A DNA stretch of 64,000 nt from contig NC_081415.1 in NCBI RefSeq assembly GCF_030272615.1, positions 377,939,892 through 378,003,891 on the forward strand, given 5' to 3'. Made by a program: the position numbers and the translations under genes. Of the stretch, positions 36,971-49,444 are shown piece after piece; within the stretch, counting starts at the first letter, position 1, and every line of letters starts with the position of its first letter. Origin of the DNA: Cryptomeria japonica (lineage: Eukaryota; Streptophyta; Pinopsida; Cupressales; Cupressaceae). The notes below the pieces were generated by a model. The model was not told where the DNA came from, did no database searches, and worked only from the letters and a program-made list of their open reading frames with translations.

Positions 36971-37974
36971 AATCACTAAGTTGGTTTCTTGTCTTCTCCA
37001 ATTTTGGTATTTCAGTTTTTTGTTTCAGGGATGAAAACACAGAAAACAAGTAGTATGTATAGTGACTCCAATAACAACATGCAAACCCTAAGGAATTTGG
37101 TGAGGAAAGAAAACCTTTGCTTGTAGACTCAGGCACACACCCAATAGCTAATCAAAATACGACCGTTGAGTCTCACACAATAGATTCTCAATGACGTATT
37201 ATCCGACTCCAAATGCTAATGGGGGCACGAAATGAGTATCTTGGGAGAGTTACTATCTCTCTTGCACAAAGATTATCCCCCTTTCGAAGATGAATTGGGT
37301 AGCTTCTAATTTTTATTGGAACTAGTCAAGAATCCATTCAGCGCGTCGAGGTATAAACTTAATTAAGAGGTCTCCCAGCCTTGAAAACCAAGGTTTAATA
37401 TACCCGAAGGTACAGAGGAGAGCTATTCCCGAGCACTGCCGTTGACTCAATTTTCATCAAATCACATTTATTTTATAGTGGGTTGGAGTACTTGGCGTCT
37501 AGCCATTCCCACTTAGGTCGTTCCCCTCACACTGGCCGTAATGTCTTTAAGAGTTTTTCAACCCCTCGGGAGGGCAGGCCTACTAAAGATGTACAGATCT
37601 CAAACAAAGAAAAAGCCTCAAGGGTTTGGATTTCTGATTGTCCAGAAAAAGACAAGAGCATACTCTCCTACCTCTCAGAATCTTCTAAAAACACGAAAGA
37701 CAGATTTGTTCTTTAACCAGATAGCAAGTTAGGTTCCTAAAAATGAATTTAAAGAATACACGATGTTTAGTCGATTCTCCTTAGGCAACTTGCAAAGACA
37801 ACAAATTAGTAGTCATATTGTCTTTGTGTGACAAGCATATTCTTTGACAAGCATTCTATAAAAATTGATTAGGCTGTGAAAAATTCTGAGATAGATGGAT
37901 AAACAGTCAGGGTCAATCATCATAATAATCAATAAAAATCATGAAAATTTGCCTCTTTTTTTTTACCAGAAAAT

Positions 37975-38100
37975 ACAGAGTCGTACGAAAGTATGAAAAC
38001 TCGTACGATACAGGATCCCAACTCGTACAAGACAGGATTCCAGTTCATACGACACCAGCAGTTTGTCGTTTCAGCCTGTGGGAAATGTCGTACGAGATGT
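37975..38100. repeat. TCGTACGA motif cluster, copy C
   Basis: Five units such as GAGTCGTACGAAAG, AACTCGTACGATACAGGAT and ATGTCGTACGAGATG, about 100 bases from the primer site. Confidence 0.7.
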
Positions 38101-38186
38101 ACAGATGGAAAATCAAAAAATCTGAAACCTAGAAAATAACAAAAAAATAAGTAGTCAGTCTTGGAGGCCAAAAAATGTAGTCTTCT

Positions 38187-38204
38187 GCCCCATGGTGGGT
38201 GCCA
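38187..38204 (-). other. Primer binding site of the nested element
   Basis: On the minus strand TGGCACCCACCATGGGGC starts four bases after the 5' LTR. It resembles the TGGCGCCCACCGTGGGGC-type sites of plant Tat elements. I do not assign the tRNA. Confidence 0.75.
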
Positions 38205-38208
38205 GAGA

Positions 38209-39337
38209 TGTGTGTGTAAAAAAGTGGTCTGTAGCTATAAGCGCAACACTTCAATTAAGTCATTATATGCATGGTTAGTAAATAATAATCAATCAATAAT
38301 AAACCATAGCAAAGCGACTAATTGCCTTCTAAAAGATGCGAGTATAAGATTGCTCTCAGATTTTTATAAGCAATACCAGTGACTAGACTACACCAAGACA
38401 AAGGATTTAATCTATATGATATTAACTACATGGATGCAAAATGGATGAATAATTCAAGCAAATATGGATTCAAGCAATGTTGGATGTAAAATGGATGCAA
38501 ATAATCTAAAAAGCACAATAATCTTCAATGACTCCAGAGCGAAATTAGCGTTATAATAATCTCCAAGCGTGTTCTCAAAAATCTCTGGGGTGAATTGAAA
38601 TGAGAGCTGAAGACTGAATTTATAGAGAATTACAAGAGAAAAGCTGAAAAAAGCTCAATTTAGTATTAACTGAAAATAATTGAGAAATCAGGTTTAGTTA
38701 ACCTTGAGAAAGATTCCAATTATAGTTTAATTGAAATGCATTCAAATTAGAAGTCCAAGTTGCATTGGAAATAATAATAAATTAATTCCATGCATTTGTG
38801 ATAAAAATAGGTAATTCTTTTATTTATTCAAGAAAAGAGTCTTTTCAATGCAACTGAACTTCTTTTTCTGAAAAGCTTTGAGTTCCAATTTGGAGAATAA
38901 TTCAATAATTCAATTAATTGCTTTTTTGATTTCAAGTTCTAAATTTAGAAAAAGAAATAATATATCAACTTTGATTTCTCTCCCAATTCAATCTTTTATT
39001 TTAATTTCAATTCAGTTAGTGTTTTGTAATTAATTCCTCTTTTGTAAAAAATAATTCTTTTTGCATGATTAAATGACAATTTTATTAATTAATTAAATAT
39101 GCAAGGATATTTAATAAATTAAATAAGATAATTGATCAAAATGATATTCTTGGAAATGATTCAATTAATTAAATGAATATTTAATTAATATTGAGTAATT
39201 GATTTGCCATGTGATATTTGATGATTAAAGGATTAATAATGTGCTCAAGATTGATTTAATTGCCTTTGGTTAGGACCTTGGTGATGTTGTCGAGATTAGG
39301 GGCCCATGGTTTAGATGACCATTTTTAGGGTATTACA
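38209..39337 (-). repeat. 5' LTR of the nested element (1129 bases)
   Basis: Near-identical to 21964-23134; the main difference is loss of one copy of an internal 37-base or so duplication. In element direction it starts TGTAATACCC and ends ACACACACA. Confidence 0.92.
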
Positions 39338-39342
39338 CCGGT

Positions 39343-40180
39343 GACCCCTAATTTTCAAATGTTGCCTAGAGGACAAAACCAACCACTTCAGGCACAAATT
39401 TATAAGGCTCAAAATATCCCAAAAGTGTAGCAAAAGGTTAGTACAACTGTATTTAATATAGTTGATCAGATGAAGAAAGCAGCTGTCAATATTACTATGT
39501 TTGATGCATTAAAAATTCCTAGGCAAACTGATTAATTGCAAGAGGTTATAACCAAGATTACAATATTTGATAATGATTTAGATCAGCCTAGTGTAGCCCT
39601 TGCTGATGATGATCAAAAAGTTCAAGTAGCCAAAGAAATTAAGCCACCACCTTTCTATGTTATCCTAGTGATTGAAGCTCATTTATTGCATAACTGCATG
39701 ATAGATTCAGGAGCTGGTAGCTCAATTATGCCTAAGTAGTTAGTTGATCAACTAGGTCTAATAGTTGAACCTTTGTAAAAAGGTGTTGTTCAGTTAGATG
39801 GGTCATCAATTAAGTCAAGCAGTGTGATTAAAGATCTGCCACTCACATTGCATGCTTGTCCTAATTTCTCAGTTCCTCAAGATATCTATGTGATAGACTT
39901 ACCAGCTTATTTTGGAATATACTTATCTAGAGACTTTACATCCGAATTAGGTGGTTATCTATCATCAGAATGGTCTCATATGTTTTTCAGAACCAGATAT
40001 GGTACCAAGGTAACCATTAAATCTGAACCATTAGCTAAGGATCATTTAGAACCATATGTGCCAATTCCCATTAATGCAAATCTAGTTATCCAAGAGGAAG
40101 AAGATCCAATTGTGATTAAAGAGCCTAATGCACCCATTGATGATATATCAGATATCAATTTAGACAACTGGCCAATTTAA
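39343..40180 (+). pseudogene. Protease of the giant element
   Basis: Resumes the giant element after the nested insertion. The active site is MIDSGAGSSIMPK near 39700-39740, with the standard DSGA of retropepsins; a TAG follows at once. The frame 39824-40180 continues with LPAYFGIYLSRDFTSELGGY, a family block in the C-terminal half of the domain. Several TAG or TAA stops occur upstream. The enzyme would release Gag and Pol proteins. Confidence 0.75.
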
Positions 40181-40311
40181 AATCATGAAATTGATCCTCT
40201 CTTTCACAGAGAACAACCTAAGCTAGGAGTCTATATGATTCATGAACATGATGCAATTATACCAAATCTGATTAAGAAGGAAGATGAATCAAAACAACAA
40301 GGTAATCAACT

Positions 40312-40850
40312 TTGAAAATTATATTTTGATGGCTCAAAGACTAAAATCGGTGCAGGTGGAGGGGCTATGCTGATATCACTAGAGAAAGAAAGGTATTTAT
40401 TCACCTTTCAATTTCACTTTCAGCCTAACAAATAATGTTGCAGAATATGAAGCTCTAATTCATGGCCTAGAATGGGCCATAAAGAAAGGTATTAAATGCT
40501 TGTAAGTATATGGTGATTCTAAATTAGTAACAAATATAATTTGAAATCTGCATGTGATAAAAAATGATTTGTTAAAAAAGTACAAGCATAGAGCATGGGA
40601 TTTAATAGAGGATTTTGATGCTTTTAATTTGCTGTCAATTCCATGGAGCCAAAATAAACATGTTGATATGTTAGCGTCTTTGGGGGCTCAATATGATGTT
40701 CCTACTGATTTAGAAAATGTACATGTACAATAGTATGTCAAAGTGGTAGTCAGACCATATGTTCCAGACAATATAACAAATTGGCAAGTGTGTGACAACG
40801 ATGAACATATCATCAACTTCTTAATGCAAGAAGCAGGATTTGTTGTTGGT
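40312..40850 (+). pseudogene. RNase H-like domain upstream of reverse transcriptase (giant element)
   Basis: Reads KLYFDGSKTKIGAGGGAML near 40316, then, after a frameshift near 40432, NVAEYEALIHGLEWAIKKG, VYGDSKLVTNI and KHVDMLASLGAQYD. These supply Asp, Glu, Asp and Asp at RNase H catalytic positions, and the layout is that of the archaeal-type RNase H seen in Tat elements. Its place is unusual: it comes between protease and RT, while an ordinary RNase H follows RT further on. Stops TAA and TGA interrupt it. Confidence 0.72.
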
Positions 40851-40999
40851 AATAAAAAAAAATGATAACAACAGTATGATGATCAAATAGTGCAGCTTAA
40901 AACAAATAAAGTACTGAAGGGTCTAGTTACCCTAGAATCAATTTTCAGTTTTGATGATCATGCTAGAAGAGATAAAAACAACATGATAATCAAGCAAGA

Positions 41000-42586
41000 T
41001 CATTTTGAGCAAATTTAGATCTATGATAACAAGCTACTCAAGCTTGGGAAGGTATGCAATAGTTCATAACAACAAGCTTTTATTTCAATTTGTCAAGAAT
41101 TTAATGACATTTTTGGTTGGGAGTATGGAGACTTAAAGGGTTTTAACCCTACACTAGCTCAACATACCATTGAGTTACAACCAAATGCAAAGCCAGTCAG
41201 GTAGAAACAAAGACCTCTAAATCCCAAGCTTGAATATTTAATGAAGGCTGAATTGAACAAACTAATTGAAGGTAATATCATTTTATCTTATTAAGCACAC
41301 TTCATTGTTTTCCAATTTAGTACCAGTTAGAAAGAAAAATGGTGAAATAAAGTTATGTGTTGATTTCCGTGATGTGAACATTGCTTCACTTAAGGACCAT
41401 TACCCATTGTCCTCCATGGAGCAGATTTTGCAAGTGGTTTCTAGTTCTGAGGGATTTTCCTTACTAGATGGATATTTAGGTTATAATCAAATTCAGTAAA
41501 GGAAGATGATCAACATAAAACTGCATTTACAACTAAGTGGGGTACAATGGTGTACATAAAAATGCCATTTGGACTGTTTAATGCATGAGCCACTTTTCAA
41601 AGAGCAATGGATATGGCTCTCAAAGGGCTTATTAATAAATTTGTGCTTGTATATCTAGATGACATTACTATTTTTTCAAGGAGTGTTGATCAACATTTTG
41701 ATCATTTAAGATAGATTTTTGAAAGATGCAGAGAGTTTGGAGTTTCACAAAATCTAAAAAAGAGTTTTTTTTTTTTTCTGTTCATGAAGGTAAGCTTCTC
41801 GAGTACATTGTGTCAAAGAAAGGTATTTCAATAGACCCACAAAGAATCACAGCTATTTTATTGCCACTTCCAGCACATAAAAAAGGCTTGCAAAGTTTTA
41901 TAGGGAGAATTAACTTTGTTAGGAGATTTATACCCAACATTGCAGCATTATTGCAACCGCTAACAACAATGCTAAAAAAGAATGTAATTTTCAAATGGAC
42001 CAAGGAAGGTACCATAAATTTTCCAGATATCAAAGAGGCACTTGCGTCAGCCCCAACACTGATTAATCCAAATTATGAGAAGGATTTCATACTATATGCT
42101 TTTGGAGGTGTTGATGCTATCTCAGCCATGCTTTGTCAGCAAAACAAAGAAGGACAAGAGCAACCAATTGCATTTTTCAGCCATATACTACAAGACTATG
42201 AGGTAAGATATTCTTTTGTAGAAAAGCATTTACTTGTAGTTATTAGAAGCCTCAAAAAATTCAGGCATATGCTGTCCAATAATAAAATTCATTTGCAAGT
42301 AGCTCATCCCACAATTAAGGAATTTTTGCTTAATAAATACATCAATGATAAGAGGGCAGGATGGATAACTAGAGTTATGGAGTATGATGTTGACATTCAA
42401 GTAACAAATTGGCTAGAGGCAAAGGTCTATGTGAACAGATGGAAAAAGATGCAGAAAGCAACCATCAAACATAAGAACAAGCTGCCCTTATACTCACAAA
42501 TGAAGAAGAGGATGCTACCTCAGATGAAGAAACAGATGCAACAATTGATAACACAGTTTCTGAACCTAATTGGATCCAAAAAATGA
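41000..42586 (+). pseudogene. Reverse transcriptase and RNase H of the giant element
   Basis: RT blocks: LEYLMKAELNKLIEGN (41230), VPVRKKNGEIKLCVDFRD (41320), GFSLLDGYLGYNQIQ (41455-41500), MPFGLFNA (41563) and the catalytic box YLDD near 41650. The frame breaks near 41285 and 41500. From 41726 an open frame of 286 codons holds LLEYIVSKKGISIDPQRI, the RT connection (LQSFIGRINFVRRFIPN) and the RNase H with FGGVDAISAMLCQQNKEGQ and EKHLLVVIRSLKKFRHML. Confidence 0.85.
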
Positions 42587-42599
42587 CTATTATTTACTT

Positions 42600-43816
42600 A
42601 TAGGTGACTGCCCTGAAGGATTGGACAAGTCTAAAAGAAGTTATTATAGATTACAAGCAATTTCTTATGTCATTATAGATAATGTACTTTATAAAAGATA
42701 TTTTCATGGAGTTCTGCTCAGATGCATACAACCAAATTAGATTGATAGAATTTCAGAAGAATTCCATAATGGACCTGCAAGAGGTCATTTAGCAGCTAGA
42801 GCAACAACCCTGAAAATCATGAGAGTCGGTTACTACTGGCCGGATTTATTTAAGGATACCCAAAGAGAGGTAAGAAAATGTGAAAAATGCTCACTTTTTG
42901 CAGGAAAGCAAAGATTTGCAGCTTTGCCACTTCAACCAATACAAATAGAACCACCATTTGCTAAATGGGGATTAGATTTTATTGGGCCTATTAATCCACT
43001 TTCAAGTGCAGGACATAAATGGATCCTAACAACAACAGATTAGTTTACCAAATGGACTGAAGCAGTCGCACTAAGGAGGCAAATGAAAATTCAGTTCTGA
43101 ATTTTTACCAAGATCTAGTACCCAGGTTTGGTACCCCTGATGCAATTATATCAGATAATGCCTTAGCTTTTATTGGTTTAAAAGTATCAGATTGGTTTGT
43201 TAAGAACAATGTTTTTCTAAGTGCTTCATCAAATTATTACCCCCGGGGTAATGGACAAGCTGAATCAACCAATAAAAATTTGATTAAGATCATTAAGAAG
43301 TCTATTCAACATAATCAGAGAACATGACATGAAGAGACGAAGTTAGCCCTATGGGCTGATAGGGTGACACCAAAGAGAGCTACAAGTTTTTCACCTTATG
43401 TTCTAGTTTATGGCAAAGAGGCCAAGTTGCCAGTATAAGTAGAGTTTCCAACTCTGAGTTATATAAAAGAACTTGAAATCCTAGAGGAGTAGCCAATGGA
43501 AATTAGGCTTGCTCAATTGATGAAGTTGGAAGAAACCAGAAAGGAAGCTTTCAGAAAGCTTGAAATTGACCATTCTCAGATGAAGAAGACATTTGATAAA
43601 AAGGTAGTAGCAAGGACCTTCAATGAAGGTGACTTAGTTTTCAAATGGGACAAACTTAAAAGCAGGCCTAGTAGGCATACCACGTTTGTTTCCATGTGGG
43701 ATGACCCATATATAATCACAAAGAAGAAACAACATAATGCATTTAAGCTTTCAAAGCTAGATGGAGAAGTTCTACCGATCCCAGTTAACGAGATCCACCT
43801 CAAACCTTATTTTTGA
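42600..43816 (+). pseudogene. Integrase of the giant element
   Basis: HHCC finger: FHNGPARGHLAAR near 42755 and CEKCSLFAG near 42885. Core: KWGLDFIGPINPLSSAGH (first Asp), then after a frameshift near 43080 AIISDNALAF (second Asp) and GNGQAESTNKNL (Glu) near 43245. The C-terminal part 43496-43816 is open, with FNEGDLVFKWDKLKSR and WDDPYIITKKKQHNAFKL, and it ends in TGA. No chromodomain seen. Two TAG/TAA groups and one frameshift make it inactive. Confidence 0.83.
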
Positions 43817-44097
43817 GGATTTATTTTTCAGCTAATAAGTGTTTTTGCACATTTCCTATTTTCAATAAGTGCATTTACTGCACATCTTCCATTTCAGTTT
43901 TAGCTAGTTTATTTCAATAAACACCCGTTTGCACAACTTCCAAGCTCTTTTAGAGAGTTTTGTTTTGTTTCACTTTTGTTTCTGTTGCCGTTTTCTATTT
44001 TCAATGAGTCTCAAAAGGTAAATCTCAGAAAGAGGGCAAGACAACTGGTCTAAGTTGATATGTTTAGCAGGAAAACACCCTTGAGAGGTCGCCAAAA
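43817..44097 (+). other. 3' untranslated internal end of the giant element
   Basis: Contains GAAAGAGGGCAAG near 44019-44031, which has the look of a polypurine tract but sits about 60 bases before the TG of the 3' LTR. No gene. Confidence 0.5.
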
Positions 44098-47000
44098 TGT
44101 TATCTTAATTTTTAACTGTCAAAATTTGATATGCCTATGATTGGCCTTACAAATCAAATGAAAGAGAGGTACAATTTTTTTTTTTTTCTTATACTTCATC
44201 ATTTATTTAGATTTGAATATACAAATGAAGAATTATTTTTAGGATGCAATGTATTTCAGTAATGTACTTTCAAAACTACATATGAAAGAAACTTATCATT
44301 TACATAAATGTGTAAGGACCCACACAAGCCGTGGGTATGATTGGGAATGTACAATAAGTAGAATGATACACAAATGGATAAATAGAAAAGAGAGAAAAGG
44401 GGATCCATCATTGCCTTTGAATGATGAACCGTTGATGTGATCAAGCAGCATCTTGTATCTTCATGTTCCTATCGCTCCTACAGTGCCTGCAAGAGGTGAA
44501 GGATAGGTATGTTAGAGCTCAAGATCTCAATTTCTCTAACAAATCTACTCATACAGATGTATTGATTCAGACTACAGATGGAAGGAATAAGAACAAAACA
44601 CCACGAGAATCAGTGATCAAAATGACAAATCATTAGAAACTTCATGAGCTTCTTATTTTTTCTAACTTGTTTGTTCATTGTGCAGGTATAAGGCAGGTTT
44701 CCATCTCATAAGTATCAAGTATGTGGGTTAAAATGGGCTCCCACGAGGGTTGAGCTTAGCATACTAGTCGTCACTCACAATGTGCCATTAATCAGCTACC
44801 AAACATGAAACACAGTTGTATCCACAGTCCCATATATTGGCATTCAATGACAGTTTAAAGCTGCCATCCAATGTCAACACATACAACAATGAATAAAACC
44901 GTGTTTCCTGATTAACAAGTGACTAGAGCTACCACCTGAGAAAAGACAAGTATACCAACTCAGAATTAACATCATGTCAAATTGAACAAGGCAACAATAT
45001 ATAAGGACAATCCTACTCAAGTGACAAAAAACATATGAGGAAAAAATGATTGATACACAATGATATAAGAGTCCAAATGAACTTGATAAGAGTGCAATAA
45101 TAGTGAAATCAAAAGGCATGGTTTTCTATGTAAACCAAATGTACTAGAGCAACAAATTGTGAAAGCATATACTCCTACACAAAGTATTCACACACAGAGG
45201 TATGATGAGTTAGAATCAAACTATGAGCACTACAGTATTCATGGGACTCAAATATAGAAAAGGAAGGACTGAGATAAATATAGCAACTTGTCTAATAAAC
45301 AATAGAGACTTTGGTAGGGCACAAAGTTCACATTAACAAGCCTTCATGTAAACAAAAAGAAATCAATATTAACTAAGGATGAGAAATGATGATTCATAGT
45401 ATAGTTAAATGAGCCTTCAAGACTTGTCAAATCTTTTATCCAGTGGTAGCCAACAGTGAATATACAATGATCATTAAAGCAATATACAATACAAAATATT
45501 ATGAATACAATCATCACTGTCAACTCATATGACAGGCATAACAATCCATTGTAGTGATGATACCTTGACAACAATATAAGGTGTAACTATAGGAAAGCAC
45601 AAAGGATGACAGTCAAACCTCCTTACACTGCAACACAAAGGTATCTAATAGCAATGATCAGCTTCAAAGGGCATTAAGTTCATTTAAATGCCTAGGTTAT
45701 AAAGATCCAATCACAAATTGAAAGTTGTAACCTACAATCTCAACATAGCAGTCATAGTATATATGCCATAAAGAATACTGCTTTTACACAGCTAAAAACA
45801 TGCACAATTCACATAATACACAAAGCAGATATGGTAAAATTATGTGAGAAGTGTAGTGAAGCAATATACAGGAGATTAGATAGTCAAAAGGATTGGTTCA
45901 ACTGGCATAAATGGTAATGCAATGGAAAGTTTACTTAGTGTCAAAATATTATATGTTAGTCAAGCCTAACTCCTACAGTACGAAGAAAAAGGACAAAATA
46001 ATAGTATACAGTTGTCATTGATTCAGTCACAATCTGAGGTTGAGAGCATCAAAGTTTTAAAGAGATGAGTCCCAATGGTTCAGAGTAGCATCTCCATTTT
46101 CCAAGATTGACACAGAGGTACATCAAAGACAAAGGCTTATAGTCCTTAAAAGAAGATCAAAACCTGATAATAACATAGTATCATCTCTCAGGCAGAGCAT
46201 ATCACAGTGAGATCAAATCAGAGCTCATAGTAGTAGTTCCTTAAAGCATGGTTTCGAGAGTAATTAAGGAATAGCATTTCAAAATTGCAGATTTACTTTT
46301 GGAAAGAGCTATAGTACATATAGAAAAGACAGGGCTCAGCCAATGCCTTGAACATGTAAAGACCACTATCAAGCAACTACAAGATATATCATCACAGTGA
46401 GATTAGTGTTACAACAAAATGAGAATAAAGATCATGAACATGTTCACATTCATAGTTCCAAAAGGTACAACAATAAGATAATGATAATGTTTAATACATT
46501 GGAACCATGATAAGGTAACTAATACACAATAATTTGAGATACTGATAATAGTCTAATGAGTGATATATAGGCAATAGGACAGTCATGTGTCTCACAAATA
46601 TTACAAATTGTTGTATATATTGACAATACAAATCAAATGCTTGCCCTCATGACAGACATCATTTTGAAGCAGAATTCAAAACATAGATCAAGCAACCCTT
46701 TTAAAGCAAAGATTTGCAGTCATGAAGAAACCAGTAAAAAATAACATTGAGATTGAAACCTCATAACAACGATTGAAGATAAAAAGAATAATGGCCCCTT
46801 ATTAGTAAAAAATTCACAGTGATATCCGAGGTACAGAACCAGGGGTTTCTTTTACAAGTGTAAGAGGTTTTCCAATGCACATTCACCTATAATAATGACA
46901 ACATATTGATAACCAAAGGAAATAAGGCAAAAAACAACGAGTGTATGTATTAGAGAATGACAATACTGTAGGTACAACCCTTATTCATGCACATAATACA

Positions 47001-49370
47001 TGTATAAAGATTTCATATAAAACCTATAAATTTATGCATGGATTAAAGCAATATTTTCTGCAATAGATCTTCTTCCAAAAGAAACAACATTAAGATAGGA
47101 GGAAAATCAACCACATACCATGTTGAGAAATCATGCAAGACCCTGTTGAAACAATAGTTTAAACTTCAACTCTAGATCTGAGACATGCACGATGGCGACC
47201 AAAGAGACAAGTCTTCCACAAAAGATAGGCACAAATGAATGATTTTAGGGTTTTGAACTTTTTTACCTCGACATGCCCTAATCATCATCGAGGATTTTTA
47301 TGGGTTTAAATTCTTTTAATTTAAGCTATTGTCCTAAGTGGTTGAGTTATTGTAAGTGGTCGAGTTATTTAACTCCCACTAGGACTTCATGTCCTAAGTG
47401 AATACAGTCATAGGGGGCTTAAACCCTTTGTTTTTTTAAGTGAATGATTTTATTATCTTTATTATTATATTTAATTCATTAATAATGGCAAAATAATAAA
47501 AGAAATAGCTGCACATGCAATTTATTAATACGATAAATATGATAATAATCAATTAATTATTTTATTCATATAAATAGAAGTGAAACAAAAGAAAATATAA
47601 ATATTATTTTAATCTTTATTTAAGAACTTCTATTTACTATAATAAAATAATTAATATTGGCACTTAAGTCTTTCTGATGTCATACATGCACAATTAAAAA
47701 ATAAAACAAATATTAAAGTGACAATATAATGAAATCACTTATAATATTTATCATAAGGGATGAGTTAAATATATGTATTAAATAATACAAGTTAAGTCAT
47801 TATTGACTAACTTTAATATTTAATCTATTTTTCCCTTATAAACACATGCATCAGACAATGGGTCAGTTCAACAACAGTTCAAATGTGGTTTGAGGCAGTT
47901 ATTAGTAGTTGGAGGCTATTTTCATAGTCTTTTTGGGGTACACATTGACTTGAGGGTTATTTGGTAGCATTGTTGCATCTTTTCATGTAGATTTGGCATC
48001 TACTTTTTAGGCTTTTTCCTTGTGCTCAGATTTCAGACTTGAGTTCACCTTTTTAGGAGTGCAATTCTTTCTTTTAGAGTTTGCATGCCTTATTATTGTA
48101 TATAGAGGAAAGCTTGTGAGTTTTTTTTTCTGAGTTCTTGCCTTTGTTTTTCTCTTGCCTTAAGAGAATTTCAGAGATTTGTGGCTCATACTTTGATATA
48201 TGGAGATTTGCAGCAGTTTTTTAGACATATATTTTTTAGGAAGACTCCTTTTATTTGCAGAATTTCATTATCTTGCCTTGATAATTGTGTTTGTTCATGA
48301 CGGATTTGATAGGAGTATTTTTGTGTTTCATCTGAAACCTTTGAGTATCCTATTTTTCTTAGTGTGCATGCATTATTACTTCTTTCAGAATCATAGGTCT
48401 TAGTTTGTGTTGTAGGTTTTTAGTAAATTTTGTGTTGAGAAATTAACCTTGTTTACAAATTTATTAATTACTTAACCTTTCTAAGAAATGCTCATGTGAG
48501 GGGAAAGTTATTTATTTTGTGTAATCAAAATTTCTGATAGATGTTTGTGAGTTATAACAGTTTTATCATCACAGTTTTGGTGCATCACCTATTAGAATAG
48601 TTTTAGTTTTAAGCCAATCCAATCACTCTTTACTCTTTTCCATACACATCATTAGTTTTAGGAGGTATTTCAAAGGGGGCCGACCCATAACCCGGAGATT
48701 CATTTCTCTTTCTAAGTTTACCCACAACTCGAGTTTCATTTCTATGTTGCACAGGATTGCATAAACACTATTACTGATTTTCTTTGCAGAAGTGGGTGCA
48801 TCATCCATGACAACAAAAAAACACATGTTGTTTTAGCTATCTGATGTATAATGGAAATTCAGTTAATGGAAATTCTAAACATGGATGATTTTGAAGTAAT
48901 TTGAATGTAGATAGAAGAGTTTGAAGGAAAGATCTTGTTACAAACAATCATGTTATCTGCTTTATGCTAAACAACCTATAAGTATCTGAATCTGCATTTC
49001 AATGGAGAAAACGGGGGCAGTAACCATGCAACATGTACATGCCAGAATTCACAAGGACGTTGTGCACACTGAGATAGTAATTAAGATAATTTGGATGCAA
49101 TTTGACAATCTTCAGTAGCACCTAAATTATTTTCATACCACGTCATCATCAGATCACTGTGTTCTTGACGATTTTGGTTAAAAATATGTACTTGCTGTAT
49201 ATGCAGGAATTTTCTACATACACTGCTGTATGGTTTTTGCCCTTTGGTAGTGATGGGTTATCCTCAGGTTATTGGTTAGGGTTGTAACACAACATTGTTT
49301 TTTAACAGTTGCATAGAATCAATTATGGTATTTTGACATGGATATAGCATTCAAACATATTTGAATATCC

Positions 49371-49371
<1 letters not shown>

Positions 49372-49442
<71 letters not shown>
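49372..49442. repeat. (AC)n microsatellite, about 35 units
   Basis: A perfect AC run in the right LTR. The left LTR has only about six units at the matching place (17268 region), together with about 90 bases that are missing here. Confidence 0.95.

Positions 49443-49444
<2 letters not shown>

Larger units (their letters stand above)
36081..38186 (-). other. Long 5' leader of the nested element with several repeat types
   Basis: About 2.1 kb between primer site and gag, with no gene. It holds a pair of repeats with GTCTAGTTTCAGGAAYRAT at about 36190-36320, the GTACGA motif cluster at 36465-36760, a GACTTAGGATGGAC repeat (36849-36970), and a second motif cluster at 37975-38100. Short open frames at 37483-37732 lack any domain. 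Confidence 0.6.
21964..39337 (-). mobile_element. Nested Tat-type Ty3/gypsy retrotransposon with antisense extra ORF
   Basis: A complete 17.4 kb element on the minus strand, inserted in the giant element and flanked by the exact 5-base duplication CCGGT (21959-21963 and 39338-39342). LTRs are 1171 and 1129 bases. Primer site and polypurine tract are both in place. Order in its own direction: 5' LTR, leader, gag, protease, reverse transcriptase, RNase H, second RNase H, integrase, a 5 kb region with an opposite-strand plant mobile domain frame, polypurine tract, 3' LTR. Two RNase H domains and an extra antisense frame before the 3' LTR are features of the Tat lineage. The LTRs differ by about 3 in 120 bases where sampled, so it is younger than its host element. 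Confidence 0.93.

Noticed and set aside
21964-39337. CRISPR-like array from the TCGTACGA motif clusters
   Set aside because: Units are imperfect, unevenly spaced and in a plant retroelement leader; there are no cas genes and no uniform spacers.
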